DNA of 35,620 bases, from assembly GCA_003963315.1 (NCBI GenBank), contig RXJP01000081.1:1-35620 (forward strand), given 5' to 3'. The notes beneath the pieces are model-generated. The model was given only the letters and a program-made list of their open reading frames with translations. It did no database searches and had not been told where the DNA came from. Of the stretch, positions 24,471-33,174 are shown piece after piece; within the stretch, counting starts at the first letter, position 1, and each line of letters begins with the position of its first letter. This stretch comes from Rhodocyclaceae bacterium (GTDB lineage Bacteria; Pseudomonadota; Gammaproteobacteria; Burkholderiales; Rhodocyclaceae). The position numbers and the translations under genes are program-made.

Positions 24471-24830
24471 CTACTTCGGATAGTCCTTCACCGCCTCGGC
24501 CCCAGGCATCACCTTGTACACGAACACCGCCCGGTCGATGGGGGTGACCCAGACCAGGCCGTCGCCGATGTGGCCGGTATTGGCCACGGTGACGATGCGG
24601 TCCACGATGGCGTCCACCAATTCGTCCGGCGCCACGATCTCGATGCGGGTCTTGGCGGTGTAGTCCGTCAGCTCCTCCTTGATGCTGTGCTTGCTCGGCC
24701 CGGTGCGGCTGGGGGAGGAAAGGCCCTCGGCCTTGCTTACCGTCATGCCGGGGAAGCCTGGCACTTCACGCAGGATTTCGCGCAGGGCGGGAAGTTTGTT
24801 GGGGCGGATGATGGCCTTGATTTCTTTCAT
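24471..24830 (-). CDS. PII-like signalling protein linked to the heavy-metal efflux operon
   Basis: A 119-residue protein of the PII superfamily. It starts MKEIKAIIRPNKLPALREIL like GlnB and keeps a B-loop-like TGHIGDG (85-91). The T-loop region (about 37-58) differs from GlnB/GlnK: the position of the uridylylated Tyr51 is occupied by Glu (EELTDYTAK), so GlnD control is unlikely. PII relatives next to CzcA-type pumps have been described as a separate group of the superfamily. It follows czcA by 12 bp with AGGAGAATC as ribosome site and is the last gene of the operon. It may sense a nucleotide or metal and modulate the pump; that is an inference. It is not a nitrogen regulator by context. Confidence 0.85.
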   Translation of the reverse strand: MKEIKAIIRPNKLPALREILREVPGFPGMTVSKAEGLSSPSRTGPSKHSIKEELTDYTAKTRIEIVAPDELVDAIVDRIVTVANTGHIGDGLVWVTPIDRAVFVYKVMPGAEAVKDYPK

Positions 24831-24842
24831 GGGCGATTCTCC

Positions 24843-27800
24843 TCAGGCTTCGACCGGTTCTTCATCGAACCATTTGTACAGGGTGGGCAGCATGACCAGG
24901 GTGAGCAGGGTGGAGGTGATGAGGCCGCCGATCACCACGATAGCCAGGGGGCGCTGCACTTCCGATCCCGGGCCGGTGGCGAACAGGAAGGGGATCAAAC
25001 CGAGCAGGGCCACGGTGGCGGTCATCATCACCGGGCGGAAGCGCTGGGTGGCACCCTGCACCACGGCCTGGGCGACATCGTAGCCTTCTTCCCGCAGGTT
25101 GCGGATGTAGCTCACCAGCACCACGCCGTTGAGCACGGCGATGCCCCACAGGGCGATGAAGCCCACCGAAGCCGGCACCGAGAGATATTCGCCGCTGACG
25201 AAAAGCGCGATCACCCCGCCCAAGGAGGCGAAGGGCAGCACCAGGATGATCAGGCCGGCCATGCGCAGGGAGCCGAACAGCAGGAACAGCAGGAAGAAGA
25301 TGGCGCCGATGGTGACCGGCACGATCACCGCCAGGTGGCCCAGGGCGCGCTCCATGTTCTGGAACTGGCCGCCCCATTCCAGGTAGTAGCCGTCCGGCAG
25401 CTTGATCTTGTGCTCCACCTTCTGCTGCAACTCGGCGACGAAGCCGCCCAGGTCGCGGTCCTTGACGTTCACCCCGACCACGATGCGGCGCTTGCCCAAC
25501 TCCCGGCTGATTTGCGAAGGACCGTCCAGCACCTGGATCTTGGCCACGTTTTCCAGGTTCACCTGGGCGCCGTTGGGGGCCGAGATGATGAGGTTGCGGA
25601 TGGCTTCGATGTCGTTGCGGAAACGTTCCGGCAGCCGTACCACCCCGGCGAAGCGGCGTTCGCCTTCGAAGACCTGGGTCGCCTCCTTGCCGCCGATGGC
25701 CGTTTCGATCACGTCGTGCACGTCGCTGGCGTTGAGGCCGTAGCGGGCGATGGCCTGGCGGTCGATGTCGATGGACAGGTACTGCTGCCCCGTCACCCGC
25801 TCCACCTTCAGGTCTTGCGCGCCGGGGATGGTTTGCGCCACTTTGGCGATTTCCTCCGCCTTCTTTTTCAGCATCTCCAGGTCGTCGCCGAAGACCTTGA
25901 TGGCCACGTCGGAGCGCACGCCGGTGACCATTTCGTCCACCCGGTCCGAGATCGGTTGGGCCATCACGATCTGCACCCCGGGCAGGGCCTTGAGCTTGTC
26001 CCGCAAGGCTTCGGCGATGTCGTCCTGGTTCCAGCCCTTGGGCCATTCGCTGCGGGGCTTGAGGCTGACGATGGGGGAGGATTCGTTCTGCCCCTGGGGA
26101 TCAGCGGGGGATTCGCCACGGCCCACGCCGGACACGGCGGACTTGACGCCGGGCACCTGCATCACCAGCTTCATCGCCTCCATTTCCATCTTCACCGATT
26201 CCTCCAGGGAGATGTTGGGCACCCGGTTGATGCCCGGCACGATGGAGCCTTCCTTCATCTCGGGGATGAAGGCGGTGCCGAGGAAGGGGAACAGGGCCAG
26301 GGTGAACAGCAGCAGGCCGCCGGCCGTCATCAGGGTCTTTTTCTGATTGGCCAGGGCCCAATGCAGCAGCTTCAGGTAGGGCCGTTTCATGGCGGCGATG
26401 GCGCGGGTTTCATGGTCGCCGTGGCCCACCTCCACTTTAAGCAGGTAGGAGGACAGCACCGGCGACAGGGTGAGGGACAACACCAGGGAGATGAACAGGG
26501 CGATGGCGATGGTATAGGCCAGGGGCGCGAACATCTTGCCCTCCATGCCTTCCAGGGTCATCAGCGGCAGGAACACCAGGATGATGATGCCGACGCCGAA
26601 GATCACCGGGGTCGCCACTTCCTTCACGGCGTTGAAGATAACGCGCACCCGGGATTCGCCGTGTTCGTTGTTGCCCAGGTGGGCGAAGGCGTTTTCCACC
26701 ACCACCACCGAGCCGTCCACCATCAGGCCGATGGCGATGGCGAGGCCGCCGAGAGACATCAGGTTGGCGGAAAGGCCGTAGTGGTTCATCACCATGAAGG
26801 TCATCAGGGGGGTGAGGACCAAGGTCGCCACCACCACCACGGCGGAGCGGATGTCGCCGAGGAAGATGATGAGGATGGCGATGACGAACACCACGCCCTC
26901 CAGCAGCACCTTGACCACGGTGTGGATGGCGGCGTCCACCAGCTCGGAACGGTCGTAGAAAGGGGTGATCTTCAAGCCGTCCGGCAGCATGCCCTTGGCG
27001 TTGATCTCCGCCACCCTTTCCTTGATGCGGGAGACGATTTCCTTGGCGTTGCCGGCGCGGATCATCATCACCACACCGCCCACGGATTCGGTGACGCCAT
27101 TCTTCACCACCGCCCCGGCGCGGACGCCGGTGCCGATCTTCACCTCGGCCACATCGCGCACGTACACCGGCGTGCCGCCCACTTCCTTGAGCACGATGGC
27201 GCCCACGTCGTCCAGGTTCTTGATCAGGCCGACGCCGCGGATCAGGTATTGCTCGGCGAAGTGAGGCAGTACGCCGCCGCCGGAATTGGCGTTGTTGCGC
27301 GCCAGGGCTTCATACACCTGCTGGATGGAAAGCTGGTAATGGCGCAGCCGGTCGGGGCTGACCAGCACCTGGTACTGCTTTTCATAACCGCCCTGGGAGT
27401 TGATTTCCGCCACGCCGGGAATGGAACGGAGCAAAGGTCGCACGATCCAGTCCTGGACGATACGGCGGTCAGTCAGCTCCTTTTCCGTGAGGGCGCGGTC
27501 GCCGTCGTCGGGGCGGTCCAGGGTGTATTGGTACACCTCGCCGAGGCCGGTGGATACCGGACCCAGCACCGGCGTCACGCCCGCCGGCATGCGGCTGCCC
27601 ACTTCCATCAAGCGTTCCATCACCAACTGACGGGAGAAGTAGACATCGGTGTCGTCGGTGAACACCAAGGTGATGAGGGACAGGCCGGGTTTGTTGAGGG
27701 AACGCATTTCCGTCAGGGCCGGCAGGCCGGTCATGGCGATTTCCAGGGGCACCGTGACGAAGCGCTCCACTTCCTCCGGGGAACGGCCCGGCGCTTCGGT

Positions 27801-27950
27801 GGCGATCTGCACCTGGACATTGGTGACATCGGGGAAGGCATCCACCGACAACTTGCGGGCGGCATTGATGCCGAAAGCCAGCAGCACGACGGCAAGCACG
27901 GCCACCACCAGCCGTTGTTGGAGGGCGGTACGAACTAGGGATTCAATCAT
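24843..27950 (-). CDS. czcA: CzcA/CusA-type heavy-metal efflux RND transporter
   Basis: A 1035-residue inner-membrane proton-driven pump, the normal size for the heavy-metal efflux RND family. It starts MIESLVRTALQQRLVV and has the two large periplasmic regions and about 12 membrane helices expected. The helix-4 motif reads AIGLMVDGSVVVVEN, keeping the conserved Asp of the proton relay. The sequence does not match the strict DFGxxxDGAxxxVEN form of the cobalt-zinc-cadmium subgroup, nor the CusA copper form, so the metal is not settled. The start at 27950 has AAGGAGGCGTC; the frame is open to 27989. With czcB and czcC it forms an efflux complex spanning the envelope. The symbol marks family, not proven substrate. 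Confidence 0.9.
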   Translation of the reverse strand: MIESLVRTALQQRLVVAVLAVVLLAFGINAARKLSVDAFPDVTNVQVQIATEAPGRSPEEVERFVTVPLEIAMTGLPALTEMRSLNKPGLSLITLVFTDDTDVYFSRQLVMERLMEVGSRMPAGVTPVLGPVSTGLGEVYQYTLDRPDDGDRALTEKELTDRRIVQDWIVRPLLRSIPGVAEINSQGGYEKQYQVLVSPDRLRHYQLSIQQVYEALARNNANSGGGVLPHFAEQYLIRGVGLIKNLDDVGAIVLKEVGGTPVYVRDVAEVKIGTGVRAGAVVKNGVTESVGGVVMMIRAGNAKEIVSRIKERVAEINAKGMLPDGLKITPFYDRSELVDAAIHTVVKVLLEGVVFVIAILIIFLGDIRSAVVVVATLVLTPLMTFMVMNHYGLSANLMSLGGLAIAIGLMVDGSVVVVENAFAHLGNNEHGESRVRVIFNAVKEVATPVIFGVGIIILVFLPLMTLEGMEGKMFAPLAYTIAIALFISLVLSLTLSPVLSSYLLKVEVGHGDHETRAIAAMKRPYLKLLHWALANQKKTLMTAGGLLLFTLALFPFLGTAFIPEMKEGSIVPGINRVPNISLEESVKMEMEAMKLVMQVPGVKSAVSGVGRGESPADPQGQNESSPIVSLKPRSEWPKGWNQDDIAEALRDKLKALPGVQIVMAQPISDRVDEMVTGVRSDVAIKVFGDDLEMLKKKAEEIAKVAQTIPGAQDLKVERVTGQQYLSIDIDRQAIARYGLNASDVHDVIETAIGGKEATQVFEGERRFAGVVRLPERFRNDIEAIRNLIISAPNGAQVNLENVAKIQVLDGPSQISRELGKRRIVVGVNVKDRDLGGFVAELQQKVEHKIKLPDGYYLEWGGQFQNMERALGHLAVIVPVTIGAIFFLLFLLFGSLRMAGLIILVLPFASLGGVIALFVSGEYLSVPASVGFIALWGIAVLNGVVLVSYIRNLREEGYDVAQAVVQGATQRFRPVMMTATVALLGLIPFLFATGPGSEVQRPLAIVVIGGLITSTLLTLVMLPTLYKWFDEEPVEA

Positions 27951-27978
27951 GACGCCTCCTTCGGAAACGTCATGAGCA

Positions 27979-28086
27979 AGGGGGAACACCCCCTCCCGTC
28001 CTCCCCCGCCCGGCGGGGGAGGTGACTAGTCGCCCCCTTCCTTGGGAAGGGGGATGGGGGGATAGCGGTTCCCTTTCCCTGAAGGG
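27979..28086. repeat. Cluster of GC-rich REP-like hairpins between czcB and czcA
   Basis: Within the 192-bp gap are three hairpins: AGGGGG-AACA-CCCCCT (27979-27994), an 11-bp-arm palindrome around 28000-28022 and CCCCCTTCC-TTG-GGAAGGGGG (28033-28053). A weaker one lies at 28071-28086. Such packed C-run/G-run stems look like repetitive extragenic elements. In an operon they may stabilise or separate czcCB mRNA from czcA mRNA. Whether they recur elsewhere in the genome cannot be seen here. Confidence 0.6.
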
Positions 28087-28142
28087 GGGGCGTGGATGCG
28101 GCGATAGGGACGCCTGGGTGAAGAAAGCTGTTTTGGGACATG

Positions 28143-29300
28143 TCACGCTCCACCTTCCAACTCCGCCCGCTTGCGCTCGTTGTTCAAATGGAAGGCGCCG
28201 TCCACCACGATCTTGTCACCGGCCTTGAGGCCGGAATCCACTGCCCGCAGGCCATTGGACTCCGGACCCAGCTTGACGCTGGTGAGGTGGAATTTCTTGT
28301 CTCCGAGGGCGATGAAAACGAAGTCGGCGTTGTCTTCCCGCACTACCGCAGAAGAGGGCACCACCAGCCGGTCCTGGGGCCGCGCCTGGATCAGCATGGT
28401 GGCCAGCATGGCGGGTTTGAGGGCGTGGCGGGGGTTTTCCATTTCGGTCCGCACGGTCACCGTGCGGGTTTCCGGATTGACGATGTCGCTGACGAAGATC
28501 AGCTTGCCGATCAGGGGTTCGTTGCTCAGGGCAGGGACTTCCACCTGGACGCTCTGCCCGGCCTTGACTTGGTTGCTTTCCGCTTCGGGCACCTGGGCGA
28601 TGACCCAGACCCGGGACAGATCGGCCACGGTGTACAGGGCGTCGGCGGGTTGCACCACCTGGCCCTTGGCCACCTTGCGTTCCACCACGACGCCGGAAAG
28701 GGTGGCCACCACCGGTGAGACGGAGTTGATGCCACCGCTCTTGGCCATCTGGTCGAGGGAGGCGGTGGATACGCCGAGCACCCGCAGCTGGTCGGCGGCG
28801 GCGCGCTGTTCGGCCTGGGCGATGGCGTATTCCGATTCCCTTCTTTGCAATTCGGCGGCGCCGATCACATCGGAGGTGAACAGCAGCCTTGCCCGTTCCG
28901 CATTCTGGCCTTGCAGCCGCGCTTGGGCGGCGGCCTTCACATAGGCCAACTGGGCGTTGCCCAATTCAACGCTGTGCAATTGCGCCAGGGGCTGGCCCTG
29001 GCGTACGGCGTCGCCGGGATTGGCCAGCAGTTCCACCACACGGCCGGTGACCGGCGCGCCGATGCGAGCCACCCGTTGTTCGTCGAAGTCGATGCGGCCG
29101 GCCACGCGCAGGGTTTCGCTCACCGGGGCGGTCACCACATCGGCGACCTTGAGTTGCGGCATCAGGGACTCCGGCGCGGTGACCAGATAAGGATCGGCGG
29201 CCGGTTTTTCGGCAGCGGTGTCCGCCTTGTCCTTGGTACAGGCGGTCAGGCCGAGGAGGGTGGCGAGGGACAGGGTCAGGAGCAGCTTGGTCTTGCTCAT
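28143..29300 (-). CDS. czcB: Heavy-metal efflux periplasmic adaptor (membrane fusion protein)
   Basis: A 385-residue lipoprotein adaptor. The N-terminus has a signal peptide with lipobox LTAC (Cys21). The usual order follows: barrel strand and lipoyl-like half (IGAPVTGRVVELLANPGDAVRQGQPL), an alpha-helical hairpin (about 115-180) and a second lipoyl half (VATLSGVVVERKVAKGQVVQP). The beta-barrel has LSRVWVIAQVPEAE and the membrane-proximal domain has VVPSSAVVRED. It bridges CzcA to the outer-membrane channel. Its ATG overlaps the czcC stop by four bases. The gap to czcA downstream holds a hairpin cluster. There is no extra N-terminal His-rich metal-binding domain as in some CzcB and CusB proteins. 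Confidence 0.9.
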   Translation of the reverse strand: MSKTKLLLTLSLATLLGLTACTKDKADTAAEKPAADPYLVTAPESLMPQLKVADVVTAPVSETLRVAGRIDFDEQRVARIGAPVTGRVVELLANPGDAVRQGQPLAQLHSVELGNAQLAYVKAAAQARLQGQNAERARLLFTSDVIGAAELQRRESEYAIAQAEQRAAADQLRVLGVSTASLDQMAKSGGINSVSPVVATLSGVVVERKVAKGQVVQPADALYTVADLSRVWVIAQVPEAESNQVKAGQSVQVEVPALSNEPLIGKLIFVSDIVNPETRTVTVRTEMENPRHALKPAMLATMLIQARPQDRLVVPSSAVVREDNADFVFIALGDKKFHLTSVKLGPESNGLRAVDSGLKAGDKIVVDGAFHLNNERKRAELEGGA

Positions 29301-30598
29301 GGAGTGTTTCCTTTGATATTCATTTCAGCTTCCGGCGCGCGCAGGCGGCCGATTTCGATGGCCGCCACCTGCTGGTCGAAGCGGGCGGCGATGAGTTCGT
29401 TGCGAGCGGCGCGGTAGACGCGCTGGGCGTCCAGGTAGTCCAGGATGCCGCGCTCGCCGTAGCGGTAGGCGGCTTCCGCCACCTTGAGGGCGGCCTCGGC
29501 CTGTTTGACGATGCCCGATTCCAGGGCGGTGACCTGGGCATTGGCGATCTGCCACTGTTGCCAGGCGGCTTCCAGGGTTTGCAGCAGCGCAAATTCCTGT
29601 TGCGCTTCCTCGTTGCGGGCCTTGGACAGACGCGCCTCGGCTTCCGCCACGGGGCCGCCTCGCCAGTCCCAAAGGGGCAGGGTGAGCACCAGGCCGACGC
29701 GGGAATCGCGGCTGTCCGGGGTTTGGTCGTAACCGCCCTTGATGGCCAGGGCCGGCCAGCGTTGGCTGCGTTCGTGGTCGCGCAGGTTTTCCGCCTGGCG
29801 GGTCAGGGCACGGCTCCTGGCTAGTTCCGGGTTGCGCGCCAACAACTCACCGCGCAGGGTTTCCATGGCCGGTACGGCCACACCGTCCTCCAGGCTACCT
29901 TCCACTTCAAACGTCGCGGGGAGGGCGGCCCCCACCAGTTGCCGCAGGCTGGCCCGGGTCTGATGCAAACGCAGCTCGGCGCTCTTGGCGGTCTTGCGGG
30001 CATTGAGCAGTTCGGTATCCGCCTTGATGGCTTCGAAACGCGGGGATTCGCCGCTATCCACCTTAATCTTGATACGGTTGGCGATCTGCTCCATGGTCAC
30101 CTGGTCTTCCCAGGCGGCGCGCAGTTCGGCTTCCTGCCGCAGCAGTTCATAGAAGCGGTAACGCAGGCGCGCCAGCAATTCGCTGCGGGACAGTTGCTGC
30201 TCCGAGCGGGCGGCGTCGAAGGCTGCGTCGGCGGCCCCGATGCGGGCGCTGCGCACCCAGGGATAGTCGATGCGCTGGGTGATCCAGACGCCTTTGCTAT
30301 CCCCCTCGGAGGCCCCCGGAACGCGGGCGAGCAGGGTGCCGCGGACGGTTTCCAGTTCCGGATTGGGGAAGGCCCGGGCGGTGCTGATGCCGGCCCGGGC
30401 GGCGTCCACCTGGTCGGCCGCGGCTTGCAGGCCCCGGTTGTTTTCCAGGGCCAGGGCGGTGAGCTGGGGCAGGGTATAGCGGATAAAGGAGGACTCCTGG
30501 CCGTGACCCAGGGGCGGCAGGAGCAAGAGACAGCAGGTTGCGACCCGGTAGAGGGCGCGAACCAAGGTGCACGGCGTTGTGCGCGATGGGTGTTTCAT
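29297..30598 (-). CDS. czcC: TolC-family outer membrane channel of the metal efflux system
   Basis: A 433-residue protein with an N-terminal export signal (about 13-33, ending GHGQ) and two outer-membrane-efflux-protein repeats of long coiled helices. The first repeat contains LTALALENNRGLQAAADQVDAA, typical of the TolC/CzcC family, and the second contains YRYGERGILDYLDAQRVYRAA. It forms the trimeric outer-membrane exit duct for the pump. It is followed immediately by czcB with a four-base overlap and preceded by a small secreted protein gene 99 bp upstream. Metal specificity cannot be read from it. Confidence 0.9.
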   Translation of the reverse strand: MKHPSRTTPCTLVRALYRVATCCLLLLPPLGHGQESSFIRYTLPQLTALALENNRGLQAAADQVDAARAGISTARAFPNPELETVRGTLLARVPGASEGDSKGVWITQRIDYPWVRSARIGAADAAFDAARSEQQLSRSELLARLRYRFYELLRQEAELRAAWEDQVTMEQIANRIKIKVDSGESPRFEAIKADTELLNARKTAKSAELRLHQTRASLRQLVGAALPATFEVEGSLEDGVAVPAMETLRGELLARNPELARSRALTRQAENLRDHERSQRWPALAIKGGYDQTPDSRDSRVGLVLTLPLWDWRGGPVAEAEARLSKARNEEAQQEFALLQTLEAAWQQWQIANAQVTALESGIVKQAEAALKVAEAAYRYGERGILDYLDAQRVYRAARNELIAARFDQQVAAIEIGRLRAPEAEMNIKGNTP

Positions 30599-30697
30599 GT
30601 TGGCTTCCGTTCAAGCTGAAGGCGGACGGCGCTCCAGGCGTTCGCAGGAACGCCGGAGGAGAATCGCAAGGGCTATGCCAGTATCGACAGGCGAGCG

Positions 30698-31045
30698 TCA
30701 GGAACGGGAAGCAGGGGGGCGCAGCAGGGGCTGCCCATAGTGGGGAGGCAGCAGAGTGGGCGGGGGAGGAAAGTTCGCTGCCAAGGGATGGGGAACATTT
30801 TCCCCAGCGGCGGAAGGGCGCAGCAACTGCTCAAGATCGAAGGAATCATCCGCCAGATCAAGGGCGGTGGCGGCCGGGTCCGGTGCGTGGTGCGATGGGT
30901 TTAGCGAAGAGCCGCACCAATCCGGTGCGTGATCGCTCAGGGTGTCCGCCAGGGCCAAGATCGGGCCCGTCGCCCCAAGGGCAAGCAGCACCACCGCCAA
31001 GAGGCGGGCGATGAAAGTGCGTAAGGAGCAATGGTGGGCATGCAT
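30698..31045 (-). CDS. Small secreted protein at the head of the efflux operon (CzcI-like by position)
   Basis: A 115-residue protein beginning MHAHHCSLRTFIARLLAVVL, with a signal peptide (cleavage near ILALA, residue 32-33). The short mature part has His, Cys and Asp in DHAPDWCGSSLNPSHHAPD and ends in a Pro-rich LPPHYGQPLLRPP tail. Small exported proteins of about this size and tail are common just upstream of czcCBA in betaproteobacteria (CzcI and relatives); sequence similarity is weak and I rely mainly on position. It could bind metal or tune induction in the periplasm. It lacks an obvious ribosome site, so the start is uncertain. It diverges from dacA. Confidence 0.6.
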   Translation of the reverse strand: MHAHHCSLRTFIARLLAVVLLALGATGPILALADTLSDHAPDWCGSSLNPSHHAPDPAATALDLADDSFDLEQLLRPSAAGENVPHPLAANFPPPPTLLPPHYGQPLLRPPASRS

Positions 31046-31141
31046 GGCGGAACGAGACTATTGCACTGCGACAAAGTTCCGTCAAGCTTGCAGACAGGTG
31101 GGGGACGGGGAGAACACGGAGGGCGGGGCGAACCCCTCGGG

Positions 31142-31147
31142 TATACT
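31142..31147 (+). promoter_or_regulatory. -10 element close to the dacA start codon
   Basis: TATACT sits only 10 bases before the dacA ATG. If used, transcription would start within a few bases of the ATG, giving a very short or leaderless mRNA, which fits the absence of a ribosome site. No good -35 element is visible. Confidence 0.35.
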
Positions 31148-31157
31148 TTCCGGTCTT

Positions 31158-32303
31158 ATGCGATCCCTATCCAAATTCCTGTCGACCTTGTCGATGGCAG
31201 GTGCGCTGCTGGGGGTTCTCCCGGCCTCGGCCCAGACCCTTCCCCCGCCCTCCCTGGCCGCTTCCGCCTGGTTGTTGGTGGATCACGCTTCCGGCCAGGA
31301 ACTGGTGGCCAATAACGCGGACAAGCGGGTGGAACCCGCTTCCCTGACCAAGCTGATGACCGCCTATCTCAGCTTCGGCGCCCTCAAACAGGGCAAGCTC
31401 AAGCCCGATCAGGTATTGCCGGTGTCGGAAAGGGCCTGGAAGATCGATGGCTCGCGCATGTTCATCGAGCCGAGAAAGCCGGTGACGGTGGACGAACTGG
31501 TGCACGGCATGATCATCCAGTCCGGCAACGATGCCTGCATCGCCCTGGCGGAAGCCATTGCCGGTTCCGAGGAAGCCTTCGTCGCCCTGATGAACCGGGA
31601 GGCCCAGCGCTTGGGCCTGAAGGACACCCACTTCGTGAACGCCACCGGCCTGCCCGATCCCCAGCACTATTCCACGGCGCGGGATCTGTCCCTGCTGGCC
31701 CGGGCCATCATCCGCGACTTTCCCGAGTACTACCCCATCTACTCCACCAAGTCCTACACCTACAACAAGATCACCCAGCCCAACCGCAACCGTCTGTTGT
31801 GGCTGGACCCGACCGTGGACGGCATGAAGACCGGCCATACCGAGAGCGCCGGCTTCTGCCTGATCGCTTCCAGCAAGCGCGGCCTGCGCCGGCTGATTTC
31901 CGTGGTGCTGGGCACCGAATCCGACAACGCCCGCGCCCAGGAATCCCTCAAGCTGCTCAACCACGGCTATCTGGCTTTCGATGCCTACAAGCTCTACGAC
32001 AAGGGCCAGGCCATTGCCAAGCTCAGGACCTACAAGGGCGCCAGCCGCACCGTGGGCGCCGGCTTCGATCAGGATTTCGTGGTCTCTCTGCCCAAAGGCG
32101 TGCCCCTGGACCGCCTCAAGGTGCAGCTCACCAGCCGCCAACCCCTGATCGCGCCGGTGGCTGCCGGGTCGGTGGTCGGCACCCTGCGCCTGACCCTGGA
32201 CGACCGTTCCCTGGGGGATTTCCCGGTGACGGCCCTGGAGGACGTGCCCGTGGCCGGCCTGTTCGGCCGCAGCTGGGACGCCCTCAAGCTGTTCTTCCAA
32301 TAG
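31158..32303 (+). CDS. dacA: D-alanyl-D-alanine carboxypeptidase (PBP5/6 family)
   Basis: A 381-residue low-molecular-weight penicillin-binding protein. The signal peptide ends at ASA (residue 25). The active-site motifs are all present: Ser62-x-x-Lys65 (PASLTKLM), Ser122-Gly-Asn (QSGNDAC) and Lys224-Thr-Gly (KTGHTES). A C-terminal PBP5-type domain follows, and the end (GLFGRSWDALKLFFQ) is an amphipathic helix that anchors the enzyme to the membrane surface. It trims the terminal D-alanine of peptidoglycan stem peptides. The ATG at 31158 gives the signal peptide; upstream open frame to 30942 is spurious. It is followed closely by the D-amino-acid aminotransferase gene, which may recycle the D-alanine it releases. 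Confidence 0.94.
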   Translation: MRSLSKFLSTLSMAGALLGVLPASAQTLPPPSLAASAWLLVDHASGQELVANNADKRVEPASLTKLMTAYLSFGALKQGKLKPDQVLPVSERAWKIDGSRMFIEPRKPVTVDELVHGMIIQSGNDACIALAEAIAGSEEAFVALMNREAQRLGLKDTHFVNATGLPDPQHYSTARDLSLLARAIIRDFPEYYPIYSTKSYTYNKITQPNRNRLLWLDPTVDGMKTGHTESAGFCLIASSKRGLRRLISVVLGTESDNARAQESLKLLNHGYLAFDAYKLYDKGQAIAKLRTYKGASRTVGAGFDQDFVVSLPKGVPLDRLKVQLTSRQPLIAPVAAGSVVGTLRLTLDDRSLGDFPVTALEDVPVAGLFGRSWDALKLFFQ

Positions 32304-32313
32304 CGCTGCGGCC

Positions 32314-33174
32314 ATGGCTTTGGTTTATCTCAACGGCACCCTGGGCCCCCTGGAGGAGGCCAAGGTGTCCGTCATGGATCGCGGCTTCCTGTTCGGCGAC
32401 GGCATCTACGAAGTGATTCCCGTCTACGGCCGCAAGCCTTTCCGCTTGGAGGAGCACCTCAAGCGCCTGCGCCGCAGCCTGGAGACAGTGCGCATCGCCA
32501 ATCCCCACAGCGACGAAGAATGGCGTTGCCTGCTGGCGCCGGTGATCGCGGCGGCGGAGTCCGAAGACCAGTCCCTGCTGATCCAGGTCACCCGCGGCGC
32601 GGCGCCCGTGCGCAACCACGCCTTTCCCCAGGTGGCCACCCCCACGGTGTTCATCCTCGCCGAGCCCCTCAATCCCCCCGACGCCGCCCTCAAGGCCAGC
32701 GGCGTGGCGGCGGTGTCGGCGGCGGACAACCGCTGGCTGCGTTGCGACATCAAATCCATTGCCCTACTGGCCAACTGTCTGTTGCGGCAGAAAGCGGTGG
32801 ACGCGGGCTGTGCCGAGACGGTGATGTTCCGCGACGGCATCCTCACCGAGGGCGCGGCGGCCAATATCTTTGTGGTGAAGAACGGCGTGCTGCTGGCGCC
32901 CCAGAAAAACCACCTGATGCTGCCCGGTATCACCTACGACGTGGTGCTGGAACTGGCGGCCCAGCACGGCCTGGCGACGGAAGTACGGGACATCACCGAC
33001 GCCGAAGTGCGGGCTGCCGACGAACTGTGGCTGACTTCCTCCACCCGGGAAATCCTGCCCATCGTCACCCTGGACAGCCGCCCGATTGCAAACGGTCGTC
33101 CCGGCCCCATCTATGCCGCCATGGAAAACTGGTACCAACAATTCAAGACCGAGGTGATGCGCCATGGCGGATGA
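32314..33174 (+). CDS. dat: D-amino-acid aminotransferase (PLP fold type IV)
   Basis: A 286-residue class IV aminotransferase. The PLP-binding lysine is Lys147 in LRCDIKSIALL, and other family marks are VMDRGFLFGDGIYEVIPVYGRK near the N-terminus, LTEGAAANIFVV and LTSSTREILPI. The IKSIALL context fits D-amino-acid transaminase better than branched-chain aminotransferase or aminodeoxychorismate lyase, though these relatives cannot be excluded fully. It interconverts D-alanine and D-glutamate with their 2-oxo acids in the cytoplasm. It lies 10 bp after dacA and overlaps ybeD by 11 bases, part of a dense run to lipA that is common in betaproteobacteria. Confidence 0.88.
   Translation: MALVYLNGTLGPLEEAKVSVMDRGFLFGDGIYEVIPVYGRKPFRLEEHLKRLRRSLETVRIANPHSDEEWRCLLAPVIAAAESEDQSLLIQVTRGAAPVRNHAFPQVATPTVFILAEPLNPPDAALKASGVAAVSAADNRWLRCDIKSIALLANCLLRQKAVDAGCAETVMFRDGILTEGAAANIFVVKNGVLLAPQKNHLMLPGITYDVVLELAAQHGLATEVRDITDAEVRAADELWLTSSTREILPIVTLDSRPIANGRPGPIYAAMENWYQQFKTEVMRHGG

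Noticed and set aside
24570-27938. A very long open frame on the plus strand opposite czcA
   Set aside because: Its protein is a His/Gln/Gly-rich string with no domain, typical of the antisense frame of a GC-rich gene; the minus strand encodes a complete RND pump with a ribosome site.
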